A stretch of 64,000 bases of DNA, taken from contig NZ_CP123990.1 in assembly GCF_029919115.1 (NCBI RefSeq), positions 1,798,001 through 1,862,000 of the forward strand, read 5' to 3'. A program made the position numbers and the translations under genes. The stretch is from Variovorax paradoxus. GTDB lineage: Bacteria > Pseudomonadota > Gammaproteobacteria > Burkholderiales > Burkholderiaceae_C. Below, piece by piece: positions 56,620 through 64,000 of the stretch (the stretch's first letter is position 1; each line of letters starts with the position of its first letter). The notes below the pieces were generated by a model. It did no database searches. It was not told where the DNA came from and saw nothing but the letters and a program-made list of their open reading frames with translations.

Positions 56620-57575
56620 GCTTCTTCGCTGGCCCGGTCGAGCATCTGGATGGTGCCGGCATCCAGCTTCAGCTGTGTGGCCACGACCAGTTCTTCGAGT
56701 TGGGCAATCGAGGTTGCGCTGGCAATGGGCGCCGTAACCGAAGGCCGCGCGATCTGCCATGCAATTGCAACCTGGCCCGGCTTGGCGTTGTACTGCTGGG
56801 CTACCTTGTCGAGCGCCTCGAGAATGCGCAGCCCGCGCGGGTTCAGGTACTTCTTGGTGGTGTTGGCGCCGCGTGCGCTCTTGGCGGCGTCGGCTTCGGT
56901 GCGGTACTTGCCGGTCAGGAAGCCGGCCGCCAGCGCATAGAAGTTGATGACGCCCACCTCACGCTTCACGCACAGCGGCTCCAGCTCGTCTTCGAACACC
57001 GCACGGTCGTACAGGTTGTAGAGCGGCTGCAGGCTTTCGTAGCGCGCAATGCCCAGCCGCTCGGACACGTCCAGCGCTTCGGCCAGCCGCGGCGCGCTGT
57101 AGTTGGAGGCGCCGATGGCGCGCACCTTGCCGGCCTTGATGAGCTCGTCGAAAGCGCCCAGCGAGTCTTCCAGCGGCGTGGCCGTATCGTCGTCGTGCGA
57201 CTGGTACAGGTCGATGAAGTCCGTCTGCAGGCGCTTGAGCGAAGCCTCCACGGCCTCGCGGATGTACGCTGGCGAAAGGCCCGCCTTGCCTTCGCCCATC
57301 GGCTTGCCTACCTTGGTGGCCAGCACCACGCGGTTGCGCTTCCCGCTTTGCTTGAGCCACTTGCCGATGATGGTTTCGGACTCGCCGCCGGTGTGCCCGG
57401 GCACCCAGCTCGAGTACACGTCGGCCGTGTCGATGAAGTTGAAGCCCGCATCGAGCCAGGCATCGAGCAGGCGGAACGAGGTGGCTTCGTCCACCGTCCA
57501 GCCGAACACGTTGCCACCGAAGGCAAGCGGTGAAACCAGGAGGCCCGAGCGGCCCAGCGAGCGCAGTTGCGACAT
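56616..57575 (-). CDS. Aldo/keto reductase
   Basis: A 319-residue NADPH-dependent TIM-barrel reductase. The catalytic tetrad is visible as Asp and Tyr in FIDTADVYSSWVPG, Lys in VVLATKVG and His in DLYQSHDDD. GASNYSAPRLAEAL and the C-terminal RPSVTAPIASATSIAQLEEL fit the AKR11/AKR12-like bacterial group. Substrate is unknown. It starts 33 bases from the next minus-strand gene (chromate transporter half) upstream, so it may be co-transcribed with the chromate transporter genes. Confidence 0.92.
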   Translation of the reverse strand: MSQLRSLGRSGLLVSPLAFGGNVFGWTVDEATSFRLLDAWLDAGFNFIDTADVYSSWVPGHTGGESETIIGKWLKQSGKRNRVVLATKVGKPMGEGKAGLSPAYIREAVEASLKRLQTDFIDLYQSHDDDTATPLEDSLGAFDELIKAGKVRAIGASNYSAPRLAEALDVSERLGIARYESLQPLYNLYDRAVFEDELEPLCVKREVGVINFYALAAGFLTGKYRTEADAAKSARGANTTKKYLNPRGLRILEALDKVAQQYNAKPGQVAIAWQIARPSVTAPIASATSIAQLEELVVATQLKLDAGTIQMLDRASEEA

Positions 57576-57608
57576 GAGTGTGTTTCCTGAGAGGGAGAGA
57601 AAGAAGAA

Positions 57609-58217
57609 TCAGACGAAGCCCGCGGCACCGAGCAGCGCGCCCGCGCCGAGCAGCCACAGCAGGTGAATGCGCGTGCGCCAGACGACGAGCGTGGCGACCG
57701 CGCTCAGCAGCCACAGGTGCCAGGCCGGCGCATCGCCCGAATGGTTGCCCGCCGCGAGCACCCACCCGGTGGCAATCAGCAGGCCCACCACCACCGGCGC
57801 CATGCCTTGCTTGAAGGCACGCACGCCGCGCCTGCCGCGATTGCGGTGGCCCCAGCGGGTGGCAAGGTAGGTGAGGGTGGTGCTCGGCAGCATGATGCCG
57901 ACCATGGTGACCGAAAGCCCGAGCAAGCCGAGCAGCCAGGCGCCCGGCCCGGCGCCAATGCCGCCGCCCGCATTGAGCCCCACGTTCCAGCCCATGAGCG
58001 CCACAAAGAGCACGTTCGGGCCCGGCGCAGCCTGTGCAATGGCAACCGACGAGCTGAACTGCGCATCGCTGAGCCAGCCGTGCTGCGCAACCAGGTAGCG
58101 GTGCATGTCGGGCACGGTGGTGATGGCGCCGCTGATCGACAGCAGTGAAAGCAGCAGGTATTGGCCGAAGAGCGCAAGCCAGTCGTGCCACTGCATCGCG
58201 ATCGTTATTTGGCTCAT
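57609..58217 (-). CDS. Chromate transporter, second short-chain half
   Basis: A 202-residue CHR-family membrane protein with about six hydrophobic helices. The family core is SSVAIAQAAPGPNVLFVALMGWNVG, which carries the conserved APGPN motif. It equals the C-terminal half of full-length ChrA. ATG 58217 overlaps the stop of the first half by 4 bases, so the two are co-translated and likely form a heterodimer. CHR proteins export chromate or act on sulfate-like anions. Confidence 0.9.
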   Translation of the reverse strand: MSQITIAMQWHDWLALFGQYLLLSLLSISGAITTVPDMHRYLVAQHGWLSDAQFSSSVAIAQAAPGPNVLFVALMGWNVGLNAGGGIGAGPGAWLLGLLGLSVTMVGIMLPSTTLTYLATRWGHRNRGRRGVRAFKQGMAPVVVGLLIATGWVLAAGNHSGDAPAWHLWLLSAVATLVVWRTRIHLLWLLGAGALLGAAGFV

Positions 58218-58804
58218 GGCGCAATCCTCCGCCACGTCCACGCGCAGGCCACGCCGCCTAGCGCCAGCAGCACCCAGCCGAGCGGAACCTTCAGAAGTGC
58301 GATGGCGCCGAACACCAGCGCCACGAACACCAGGCAGGCGGCAAAGCCCAGCGGATGCTTGCGCAGCTGCGGAATCAGCTTGATGCCGGTGGCCGCAATC
58401 AGGCCGCCCGACACCGCGCCCATTCCCCGCAGCGCACCCGCCACCTGCGGGTTGCCGGCATAGTGGGCGTAGAGCACGGCCAGCATGAGGATGACGACCA
58501 GCGGTATCGCGAGCATGCCCGCCACGGCGGCGATGGCGCCGCGGAGCCCGAAGTACCGGTCGCCGATCATCAGCGCAAGGTTGACCACGTTCGGCCCCGG
58601 CATCACCTGGGCCACGGCCCAGTCTTCGAGGAACTGCTCTGGCGTGAGCCAGCGCTTTTTTTCGACCATTTCGCGCTGGACGATGGCCAGCACGCCGCCG
58701 AATCCCTGCAGGGCGAGCCAGGTGAATGAAACAAAAAGGTCGCGTGGCGACTTCGGTTGCGGAGGGTCGGACGGCGCCGCCGCGCCTGAGGGGGACGGAT
58801 GCAT
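58214..58804 (-). CDS. Chromate transporter, first short-chain half
   Basis: A 196-residue CHR-family membrane protein. After a Pro/Ser-rich N-terminus come SFTWLALQGFGGVLAIVQREM and the core AVAQVMPGPNVVNLALMIGDR, with the conserved PGPNVVNL motif, then several hydrophobic helices. It equals the N-terminal half of long ChrA proteins. Together with the overlapping downstream gene it makes a two-gene chromate transporter. It is divergent from the YihY-family gene. Confidence 0.9.
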   Translation of the reverse strand: MHPSPSGAAAPSDPPQPKSPRDLFVSFTWLALQGFGGVLAIVQREMVEKKRWLTPEQFLEDWAVAQVMPGPNVVNLALMIGDRYFGLRGAIAAVAGMLAIPLVVILMLAVLYAHYAGNPQVAGALRGMGAVSGGLIAATGIKLIPQLRKHPLGFAACLVFVALVFGAIALLKVPLGWVLLALGGVACAWTWRRIAP

Positions 58805-58886
58805 GTGGTGCGATTATCGTAGCCATACCTGCAACACGCCGGGCATCGGGCTGACATCCCGTTGTGTCATTCAAAAGGGAGACTTC

Positions 58887-59804
58887 ATGGTCATGCAAAT
58901 GCGCGCGCTTTTCGATCTGTGCAAGGAGGCCATCGCCTCATGGTCGAACGACTATGCCCCGAGCATGGGCGCCGCGCTGGCCTACTACACGGTGTTCTCG
59001 ATTGCGCCGCTGCTGCTGATCGTGATTGCCGTGGCCGGCCTGGTGTTCGGCCAGGAGGCCGCGCGAGGCGAGATCTTCCTGCAGCTTGCGGGCCTCATGG
59101 GCGAGCAGGGTGCCGCTGCGGTGCAAGCCATGCTGCAGGCGGTCAACAAGCCGGCCGAAGGCATCGTGGCCACGATGGCCGGCATTGGGCTGCTGGTGAT
59201 CGGCGCGACCACCGTTTTTGGCGAGTTGCAAGACGCGCTCGACCGCATCTGGCGCGCACCGGCCCGCGCGAAGAACAAGGGGCTCTTCAACTTGCTGCGC
59301 GTGCGGCTCTTGTCGTTCAGCATGATCATGGGCATCGGCTTCCTGCTCATGGTGTCGCTGGTGGCGAGCGCGGCGCTGGCTGCGCTGGGCAAGTGGTGGT
59401 CGCCGGTGTTCGGAGCCTGGGCCACCTTGGCGCAAGCGGTGAACTTCGTCTTCAGCTTTGCGATGGTGACGGTGATCTTCGCCATGATCTACAAGATCAT
59501 GCCGCGCGCCAAAGTGCAGTGGCGCGACGTGTGGGTTGGGGCTGCGGTCACGGCGCTGCTCTTCACCATCGGCAAGCACCTCATCGGCCTGTACATCGGC
59601 AAGAGCAGCGTGGCTTCGGGATATGGCGCCGCGGGCTCGTTGGTGGTGGTGCTGGTGTGGGTGTATTACTCGGCGCAGATCTTTCTCCTGGGCGCCGAGT
59701 TCACCTGGGTGTATGCCAAGACCTACGGCTCGCTCAAGAACGCAAAGGACGCCGCCCCAGCGAACCCGTCGCCGACACGGTCGGAGCCGCTGCCCCAGCG
59801 CTAG
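58887..59804 (+). CDS. YihY/BrkB-family inner membrane protein
   Basis: A 305-residue polytopic membrane protein with about six helices. The conserved N-terminal part is SWSNDYAPSMGAALAYYTVFSIAPLLLIVIAVAG, followed by FGELQDALDRIWRAP and the end YGAAGSLVVVLVWVYYSAQIFLLGAEF. This is the UPF0761/YihY family, once called ribonuclease BN, whose function is not settled. ATG 58887 is preceded by AAAGGGAG. The open frame extends far upstream into the chromate genes' antisense but is not coding there. Confidence 0.92.
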   Translation: MVMQMRALFDLCKEAIASWSNDYAPSMGAALAYYTVFSIAPLLLIVIAVAGLVFGQEAARGEIFLQLAGLMGEQGAAAVQAMLQAVNKPAEGIVATMAGIGLLVIGATTVFGELQDALDRIWRAPARAKNKGLFNLLRVRLLSFSMIMGIGFLLMVSLVASAALAALGKWWSPVFGAWATLAQAVNFVFSFAMVTVIFAMIYKIMPRAKVQWRDVWVGAAVTALLFTIGKHLIGLYIGKSSVASGYGAAGSLVVVLVWVYYSAQIFLLGAEFTWVYAKTYGSLKNAKDAAPANPSPTRSEPLPQR

Positions 59805-60352
59805 CCGGCAAATCCGCCTTCGTCCAGGTAGCGCTGTTCCTCGGCGCTGCTGGTGCGCCCGAGCAGCTTGTTGCGGTGCGGAAAACGGCCGAAGCGCGCA
59901 ATGATGTCCCGGTGCAAGACTGCAAAGCGCTGGGTGTTGGCGTCGAGCGCCGCGTTGAGTTCGACCGAGCGCTCCTGGTCCGGCAGCGATTCGGAGTGCA
60001 TGAAGGGCAGGTAGAAAAAGCGCCGCAATGCCTTGTCCACCTTCAGGTCGAACCCGGCCTCTATCGCCTGGCGGGCAATGGCAAGCGCCTTGGCATCCGT
60101 GGCGAGCATGCGCGCGTTGCCGCGCCAGGTGTTGCGCGGAAACTGGTCGAGCAGCACCATCAGAGCGAGCGCGCCCTCGGCGTCTTTCGCCCAATGGTCC
60201 AGTTCGCCAAGTGCGGCCGCTTCATGGGCGGCGAGAAAGCGCCCGCCGAACTCTGCGTCGAAGGCGTCGTTCTTGGCAAACCATCGGTCGGGCCCGGCGC
60301 TGCGCCAGAAGTCGACCACGTCACGGGCGGAGGGAAGGTTGGCAGGGTTCAT
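59801..60352 (-). CDS. DUF924-family protein
   Basis: A 183-residue all-helical protein of the DUF924 family. Signatures are VVDFWRSAGPDRWFAKNDAFDAEF, ALMVLLDQFPRNTWRG and RFFYLPFMHSESLPDQERSV. The fold is TPR-like and its activity is unknown. ATG 60352 gives MNPANLPSARDVVDFW; an upstream start is possible but those residues are unlike the family. Its stop overlaps the YihY-family stop on the other strand by 4 bases. It is divergent from the CHRD gene. Confidence 0.9.
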   Translation of the reverse strand: MNPANLPSARDVVDFWRSAGPDRWFAKNDAFDAEFGGRFLAAHEAAALGELDHWAKDAEGALALMVLLDQFPRNTWRGNARMLATDAKALAIARQAIEAGFDLKVDKALRRFFYLPFMHSESLPDQERSVELNAALDANTQRFAVLHRDIIARFGRFPHRNKLLGRTSSAEEQRYLDEGGFAG

Positions 60353-60476
60353 CGCTGCATTGTCTTTCAGCCTGGGGCGCTGCCCCGGGGCCTTGAAAGT
60401 CGCGGTGGTGGCCGACATCGGCACAGGCCGGCGCTGCCTATGCTGAAGCGGTTTCATAACTCAGGAGATAAAGCTC

Positions 60477-60926
60477 ATGAACCGATATGGCACCCTTTTG
60501 CGCGCAACCCTCATTGCCGGGGTGGCCAGCGCTGCGCTGGCCGGCTGCGGGATGATGTCGAAGTCGAACGTCGCGAGCTTCAGCGGCACCATGAACGCAG
60601 CCAGCGAAGTGCCGCCCAACATGACACGCGGCAGCGGGCTGGCCGAGGCCTGGCTCAACAGGGACACCAACGTCCTGAAATACAAGATCACCTACAGCGG
60701 CCTCAGCGGCCCGGCAACGGCGGGGCACTTCCACGGCCCGGCGGCCGCGGGCGCCAATGCCGGCGTGGTGCTGCCCTTTGCCAGCGCGGAGAGCCCCATC
60801 GAAGGCCAGGCCACGCTCACGCCGGCGCAAGCTGCCGACCTGATCGCGGGCAAGTGGTACGCCAACATCCACACGGCCGCCAACCCGGCGGGCGAAATCC
60901 GGGGACAGATGCTGCCCAAGATGTAA
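60477..60926 (+). CDS. CHRD-domain lipoprotein
   Basis: A 149-residue lipoprotein. The signal ends LAGC, with the lipidated cysteine at residue 24. The mature part is one CHRD domain, with FSGTMNAASEVPPN, YSGLSGPATAGHFHGPA and WYANIHTAANPAGEIRGQM. CHRD domains are named after chordin and are common in secreted bacterial proteins of unknown role. AGGAG lies 9 bases before ATG 60477. It stands alone, 50 bases before the patatin gene. Confidence 0.92.
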   Translation: MNRYGTLLRATLIAGVASAALAGCGMMSKSNVASFSGTMNAASEVPPNMTRGSGLAEAWLNRDTNVLKYKITYSGLSGPATAGHFHGPAAAGANAGVVLPFASAESPIEGQATLTPAQAADLIAGKWYANIHTAANPAGEIRGQMLPKM

Positions 60927-60976
60927 GGGGACTGCGGTCAGCTTGCAGTCGCGGGGCTGGTGTCAAATGACACCAT

Positions 60977-62176
60977 ATGACGACGAAGAAGCCTCGCACG
61001 GCAAGCAAGAAGACCCTGAGCCCGTTCGCAGCGCCCCGCGAGGACATGCGCCATGCGCGCAAGGCGCTGGTGCTGCAGGGTGGGGGCGCCCTCGGCGCCT
61101 ACCAGGCCGGCGTGTATGCCGCGCTCAGTGAAACCGACCTCCAGCCGCACTGGATTGCCGGCGTCTCCATCGGCGCCATCAACGCCGCGCTGATCGCGGG
61201 CAATGCGCCAGAGAAGCGGGTAGAGCGGCTGCGGGAGTTCTGGCACCTGGTGTCTTCCGGGCCGGCGCAGCGGCTGCCGGCATGGCTGGGCGACCGCGCC
61301 GCGCAGAACCAGTGGAGCGCTTCCATGGCAATGCTGGTCGGCATTCCCGGTTTCTTCGAACCGCGCTATTCGCCCGCGCTTTTGATGGGCGCCGCGGCAC
61401 CGCTTCTAAGCTACTACGACACGGCGCCGCTCAAGCTCACGCTGGAGCGCCTGGTCGACTTCGACCGCATCAACGCCTGCGAGGCGCGCTTCAGCGTGGG
61501 CGCGGTCGACGTGCGCACCGGCAACTCGGTGTACTTCGACAACACGCGCCAGCGCATCGGCCCCGAGCACATCATGGCCAGCGGCGCACTACCGCCAGGC
61601 TTTGCGCCGGTGACGATCGACGGCGACGATTATTGGGACGGCGGCATCGTCTCGAACACGCCGCTGCAGTACGTGCTCGACATTCACCCGCGCTCCGAGC
61701 CGCTGGTGGTGCTGCAGGTCGATCTTTTCAATGCGCGGGGCGAAATGCCGCGCACGCTGTCGGGTGTGCTCGAGCGGCAGAAGGACATCACCTATTCGAG
61801 CCGCACCCGCATGAACACCGATGCGCTGGCCGCCAACCTGAACCTGCAGCAGGCCATTGCGGACCTGATCTCCAAGCTGCCCGCCAACCTGCGCAACGAC
61901 CCTTCGGTGCTTGCGGTGCAGGCCGAGCTCACGCACCACCCGATCGACATCTTTCACCTGATCTACCGCGACAAGCCCTACGAGGCCGAATCGAAGGACT
62001 ACGAGTTCTCGCGCGCCGCCGTCGAAGAGCATTGGGAGGCCGGCGCGCGCGACATGCGGCGGACGCTTGCGCATCCCGAAACATTGCGCAGCGACGCCAC
62101 GGTGAACGGCGTGACCACCTTCGACCTGGGCGAACCCGGTGTGGGGCGCATCAAGCGGCCCGGGTTGTCGCGTTGA
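60977..62176 (+). CDS. Patatin-like phospholipase with DUF3734 end
   Basis: A 399-residue patatin-family hydrolase. The oxyanion motif is QGGGALGAYQAGV near residues 34-46; the nucleophile is Ser64 in GVSIG; the second catalytic residue is Asp221 in YWDGGIVSNTPL. The C-terminal region HLIYRDKPYEAESKDYEFSR belongs to a DUF3734-type domain. No signal peptide is visible, so it is probably cytoplasmic. It precedes the 3-hydroxybutyrate dehydrogenase gene by 75 bases, which suggests a role in lipid or polyhydroxybutyrate turnover, as an inference. Confidence 0.92.
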   Translation: MTTKKPRTASKKTLSPFAAPREDMRHARKALVLQGGGALGAYQAGVYAALSETDLQPHWIAGVSIGAINAALIAGNAPEKRVERLREFWHLVSSGPAQRLPAWLGDRAAQNQWSASMAMLVGIPGFFEPRYSPALLMGAAAPLLSYYDTAPLKLTLERLVDFDRINACEARFSVGAVDVRTGNSVYFDNTRQRIGPEHIMASGALPPGFAPVTIDGDDYWDGGIVSNTPLQYVLDIHPRSEPLVVLQVDLFNARGEMPRTLSGVLERQKDITYSSRTRMNTDALAANLNLQQAIADLISKLPANLRNDPSVLAVQAELTHHPIDIFHLIYRDKPYEAESKDYEFSRAAVEEHWEAGARDMRRTLAHPETLRSDATVNGVTTFDLGEPGVGRIKRPGLSR

Positions 62177-62251
62177 TTCAAAAGGCAGCGGCCTGCGCGC
62201 TCGCCTGAATCTTGCAGTTTTTCTTCTTCTTTAACCTCAAGGACGTTCACC

Positions 62252-63034
62252 ATGCAACTCAAGGACAAGGTCGCCTACATCACCGGATCGGCCAGCGGCA
62301 TCGGCAAGGAAATTGCCGTTCTGTTTGCGCGCGAAGGCGCCAAGGTCGTCATTGCCGACCTCAACAAGCAAGCGGCCGACGCGACGGCCGAGGAATTGAA
62401 GGCCTCGGGCGCCCAAGCCATCGGCGTGGCGGTGGATGTGACCAGCGAAGACCAGGTCAACGCGTCGGTCGAAGAAGCGGCCAAGGCCTTTGGCGGCATC
62501 GACATTCTCATCAGCAATGCCGGCGTGCAGATCGTCCATCCGGTCGATGAGTTCAGTTTTGCCGACTGGAAGAAGATGCTCGCCATTCACCTGGATGGCG
62601 CCTTTCTCACCACCAAGGCCTGCCTCAAGCACATGTACGCGCAAGGCCGTGGCGGCAGCGTGATCTACATGGGCTCGGTGCATTCGAAGGAAGCATCGCT
62701 GCTGAAGGCGCCCTACGTTACCGCCAAGCACGGCCTCATCGGCCTGGCCAAGACGGTCGCGAAAGAAGGCGCCAGGCACGGTGTGCGCGCCAACGTGATC
62801 TGCCCGGGCTTCGTGCGCACGCCGCTGGTTGAAAAGCAGATTCCGGAACAGGCGAAGACGCTTGGCATTACCGAAGAACAAGTCATCAAGAACGTGATGC
62901 TCAAGGAGACGGTCGACGGCGAGTTCACCACCACCGAAGACGTGGCCCGGGTGGCGTTGATGTTCGCGGCTTTTCCGACCAACGCACTGACGGGGCAATC
63001 GCTGGTGGTGAGCCACGGCTGGTTCATGCAGTAA
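62252..63034 (+). CDS. hbdH: 3-hydroxybutyrate dehydrogenase
   Basis: A 260-residue short-chain dehydrogenase that oxidises 3-hydroxybutyrate to acetoacetate with NAD+. The Rossmann motif is [13 protein letters not shown] at residues 10-22, the structural motif ISNAGVQ (NAG) is intact, and the catalytic Ser and Tyr-Lys lie in [10 protein letters not shown] and YVTAKHG. Typical of this enzyme are [19 protein letters not shown] and the end [15 protein letters not shown] precedes ATG 62252. It fits polyhydroxybutyrate breakdown, common in this family of bacteria. Confidence 0.94.
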   Translation: MQLKDKVAYITGSASGIGKEIAVLFAREGAKVVIADLNKQAADATAEELKASGAQAIGVAVDVTSEDQVNASVEEAAKAFGGIDILISNAGVQIVHPVDEFSFADWKKMLAIHLDGAFLTTKACLKHMYAQGRGGSVIYMGSVHSKEASLLKAPYVTAKHGLIGLAKTVAKEGARHGVRANVICPGFVRTPLVEKQIPEQAKTLGITEEQVIKNVMLKETVDGEFTTTEDVARVALMFAAFPTNALTGQSLVVSHGWFMQ

Positions 63035-63161
63035 CCCCCTAAGACGCCGCGGCGCGCGGCGCACGATGGTTCACCCTAATGTCTCTGGCGAGTGAACTGT
63101 GCGAAAAATCGCATGGCCATTCAAACGTCATACCAAAGACTTTCGCCAGGAGACAACAACC

Positions 63162-64000
63162 ATGCGTGTCAGTTCGTCCCGTGTCAGTTCGTCCCATGTC
63201 TTTTCGCGGCGCTCCTTCGTTGCCCATGCCGCGGTCCTTGCTGCCGGGCTCGCAATGCTGGCGGGGTCGGCTCCCGCGGCGGCGCAGGCGTATCCGAGCC
63301 GCCCAGTCACACTGATCGTTCCGTGGGGCGCGGGTGGCGGCACCGACGCCACGGCGCGCATCATTGCGAGCCTGCTCGAAAAAGAGCTGGGCCAGCCGAT
63401 CACCGTGGTGAACCGCACGGGCGGCAACGGCGTGGTGGGCCATTCGGCCATTGCCGCCGCACCGCCGGACGGCTACACCATCGGCATGGCCACGGTCGAG
63501 ATCGGCATGATGCATTGGCAGGGGCTCACGCAGCTCACGAGCGCGTCGTACACGCCCATCGGCCTTGCCAACCTCGACCCGGCCGGCATCCAGGTGCGCG
63601 CCGATGCGCCCTACAAGACAGTGGCCGAACTGCTGGCGGCCATCAAGGCCAGCCCCGGCAAGTTGAAGGCCTCGGGTACGGGGCAGGGCGGCATCTGGCA
63701 CCTGGCCATTGCCGGCCTCTTGCGCGACCAGAAGATCGACCCCGCGGCCGTGCCGTGGGTGCCGAGCAACGGCGCAGCGCCGGGGCTGCAGGACGTGGTT
63801 GCAGGCGGCGTGGAGATTGCGCCGGTCTCGCTGCCCGAGGCGCGCTCGCTCATCGATGCGGGCAAGGTCAAGAGCCTTGCCATCATGAGCGACAAGCCTT
63901 CGGCGCTCTACCCCAATGTGCCCACGCTCAAGGCCTCCATCGGCAGCGACTGGTCGATGGCCGCCTGGCGCGGCATTGTTGCGCCAAAGGGCCTTCCGGC
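63162..64000 (+). CDS. Bug/TctC-type tripartite tricarboxylate binding protein (cut by window end)
   Basis: The first 279 codons of a periplasmic receptor of the Bug family; a full protein has about 320-330 residues. A signal with twin arginines, FSRRSFVAHAAVLAAGLAM, is followed by a probable cleavage at PAAAQA. Mature sequence has YPSRPVTLIVPWGAGGGTDATAR and KASGTGQGGIWHLA, family signatures. Such proteins bind carboxylates for TctAB or for sensing. AGGAG (63148-63152) is 9 bases before ATG 63162. The first codons are made of a 15-base duplication. The ligand is unknown. Confidence 0.93.
   Translation, partial: MRVSSSRVSSSHVFSRRSFVAHAAVLAAGLAMLAGSAPAAAQAYPSRPVTLIVPWGAGGGTDATARIIASLLEKELGQPITVVNRTGGNGVVGHSAIAAAPPDGYTIGMATVEIGMMHWQGLTQLTSASYTPIGLANLDPAGIQVRADAPYKTVAELLAAIKASPGKLKASGTGQGGIWHLAIAGLLRDQKIDPAAVPWVPSNGAAPGLQDVVAGGVEIAPVSLPEARSLIDAGKVKSLAIMSDKPSALYPNVPTLKASIGSDWSMAAWRGIVAPKGLP
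63166..63195 (+). repeat. 15-base tandem duplication in the signal-peptide region
   Basis: GTGTCAGTTCGTCCC occurs twice in a row. It lengthens the N-terminal region of the Bug protein by five residues (VSSSR, VSSSH) without breaking the frame. Confidence 0.9.

Overview
This is a 64 kb GC-rich chromosomal window. It looks like a betaproteobacterium of the Comamonadaceae, most like Variovorax; that placement is an inference from gene order and protein style, not a measured match. No rRNA, tRNA, CRISPR array, prophage or complete insertion sequence was seen. The first gene (sucA) and the last (a Bug-type binding protein) are cut by the window edges.

Positions 1-36.9 kb are core genome. The 2-oxoglutarate dehydrogenase genes sucA-sucB-lpdA are followed by zapE. 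Next come a PP2C phosphatase, an XPD-type helicase, and the divergent pair bamD/rluD. Then scpB-rluB leads into a long run ndk-rlmN-pilW-rodZ-ispG-hisS-yfgM-bamB-der, which keeps the order known from Escherichia coli. This continues into hfq-hflX-hflK-hflC-yjeT-hisZ-purA and a phosphoribosyltransferase. These genes cover RNA modification, envelope assembly, isoprenoid and histidine metabolism, ribosome assembly and membrane proteolysis. Smaller units follow: a hemerythrin-like protein, a VOC protein, metC, the divergent tesA/ybbA pair whose start codons share one CATG, and rlmB.

Positions 36.9-52.9 kb are accessory catabolic DNA. A minus-strand set of eight genes (48083 down to 38220) encodes a HAD type II hydrolase, a gamma-glutamylputrescine-oxidase-like flavoenzyme, a complete dipeptide-type ABC importer, a tartrate/isopropylmalate-type dehydrogenase and a succinate-semialdehyde-type dehydrogenase. 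Its spacing and 4-base overlaps suggest one operon that imports and oxidises an amino compound I cannot identify. Beyond it on the plus strand lie a GNAT gene, a 300-base intergenic inverted repeat containing a 24-base tandem duplication, a GhrA-like 2-hydroxyacid dehydrogenase, a class III aminotransferase and an Lrp-type regulator. This is the most interesting part of the window.

Positions 52.9-64 kb hold short stress and metabolic units. A LysR regulator diverges from a quinone-oxidoreductase-like and an NmrA-like enzyme. After these come a 56-residue membrane protein, an acetyltransferase, an aldo/keto reductase, a split chromate transporter, a YihY-family membrane protein, a DUF924 protein, a CHRD lipoprotein, a patatin-like lipase next to 3-hydroxybutyrate dehydrogenase, and the truncated Bug protein.
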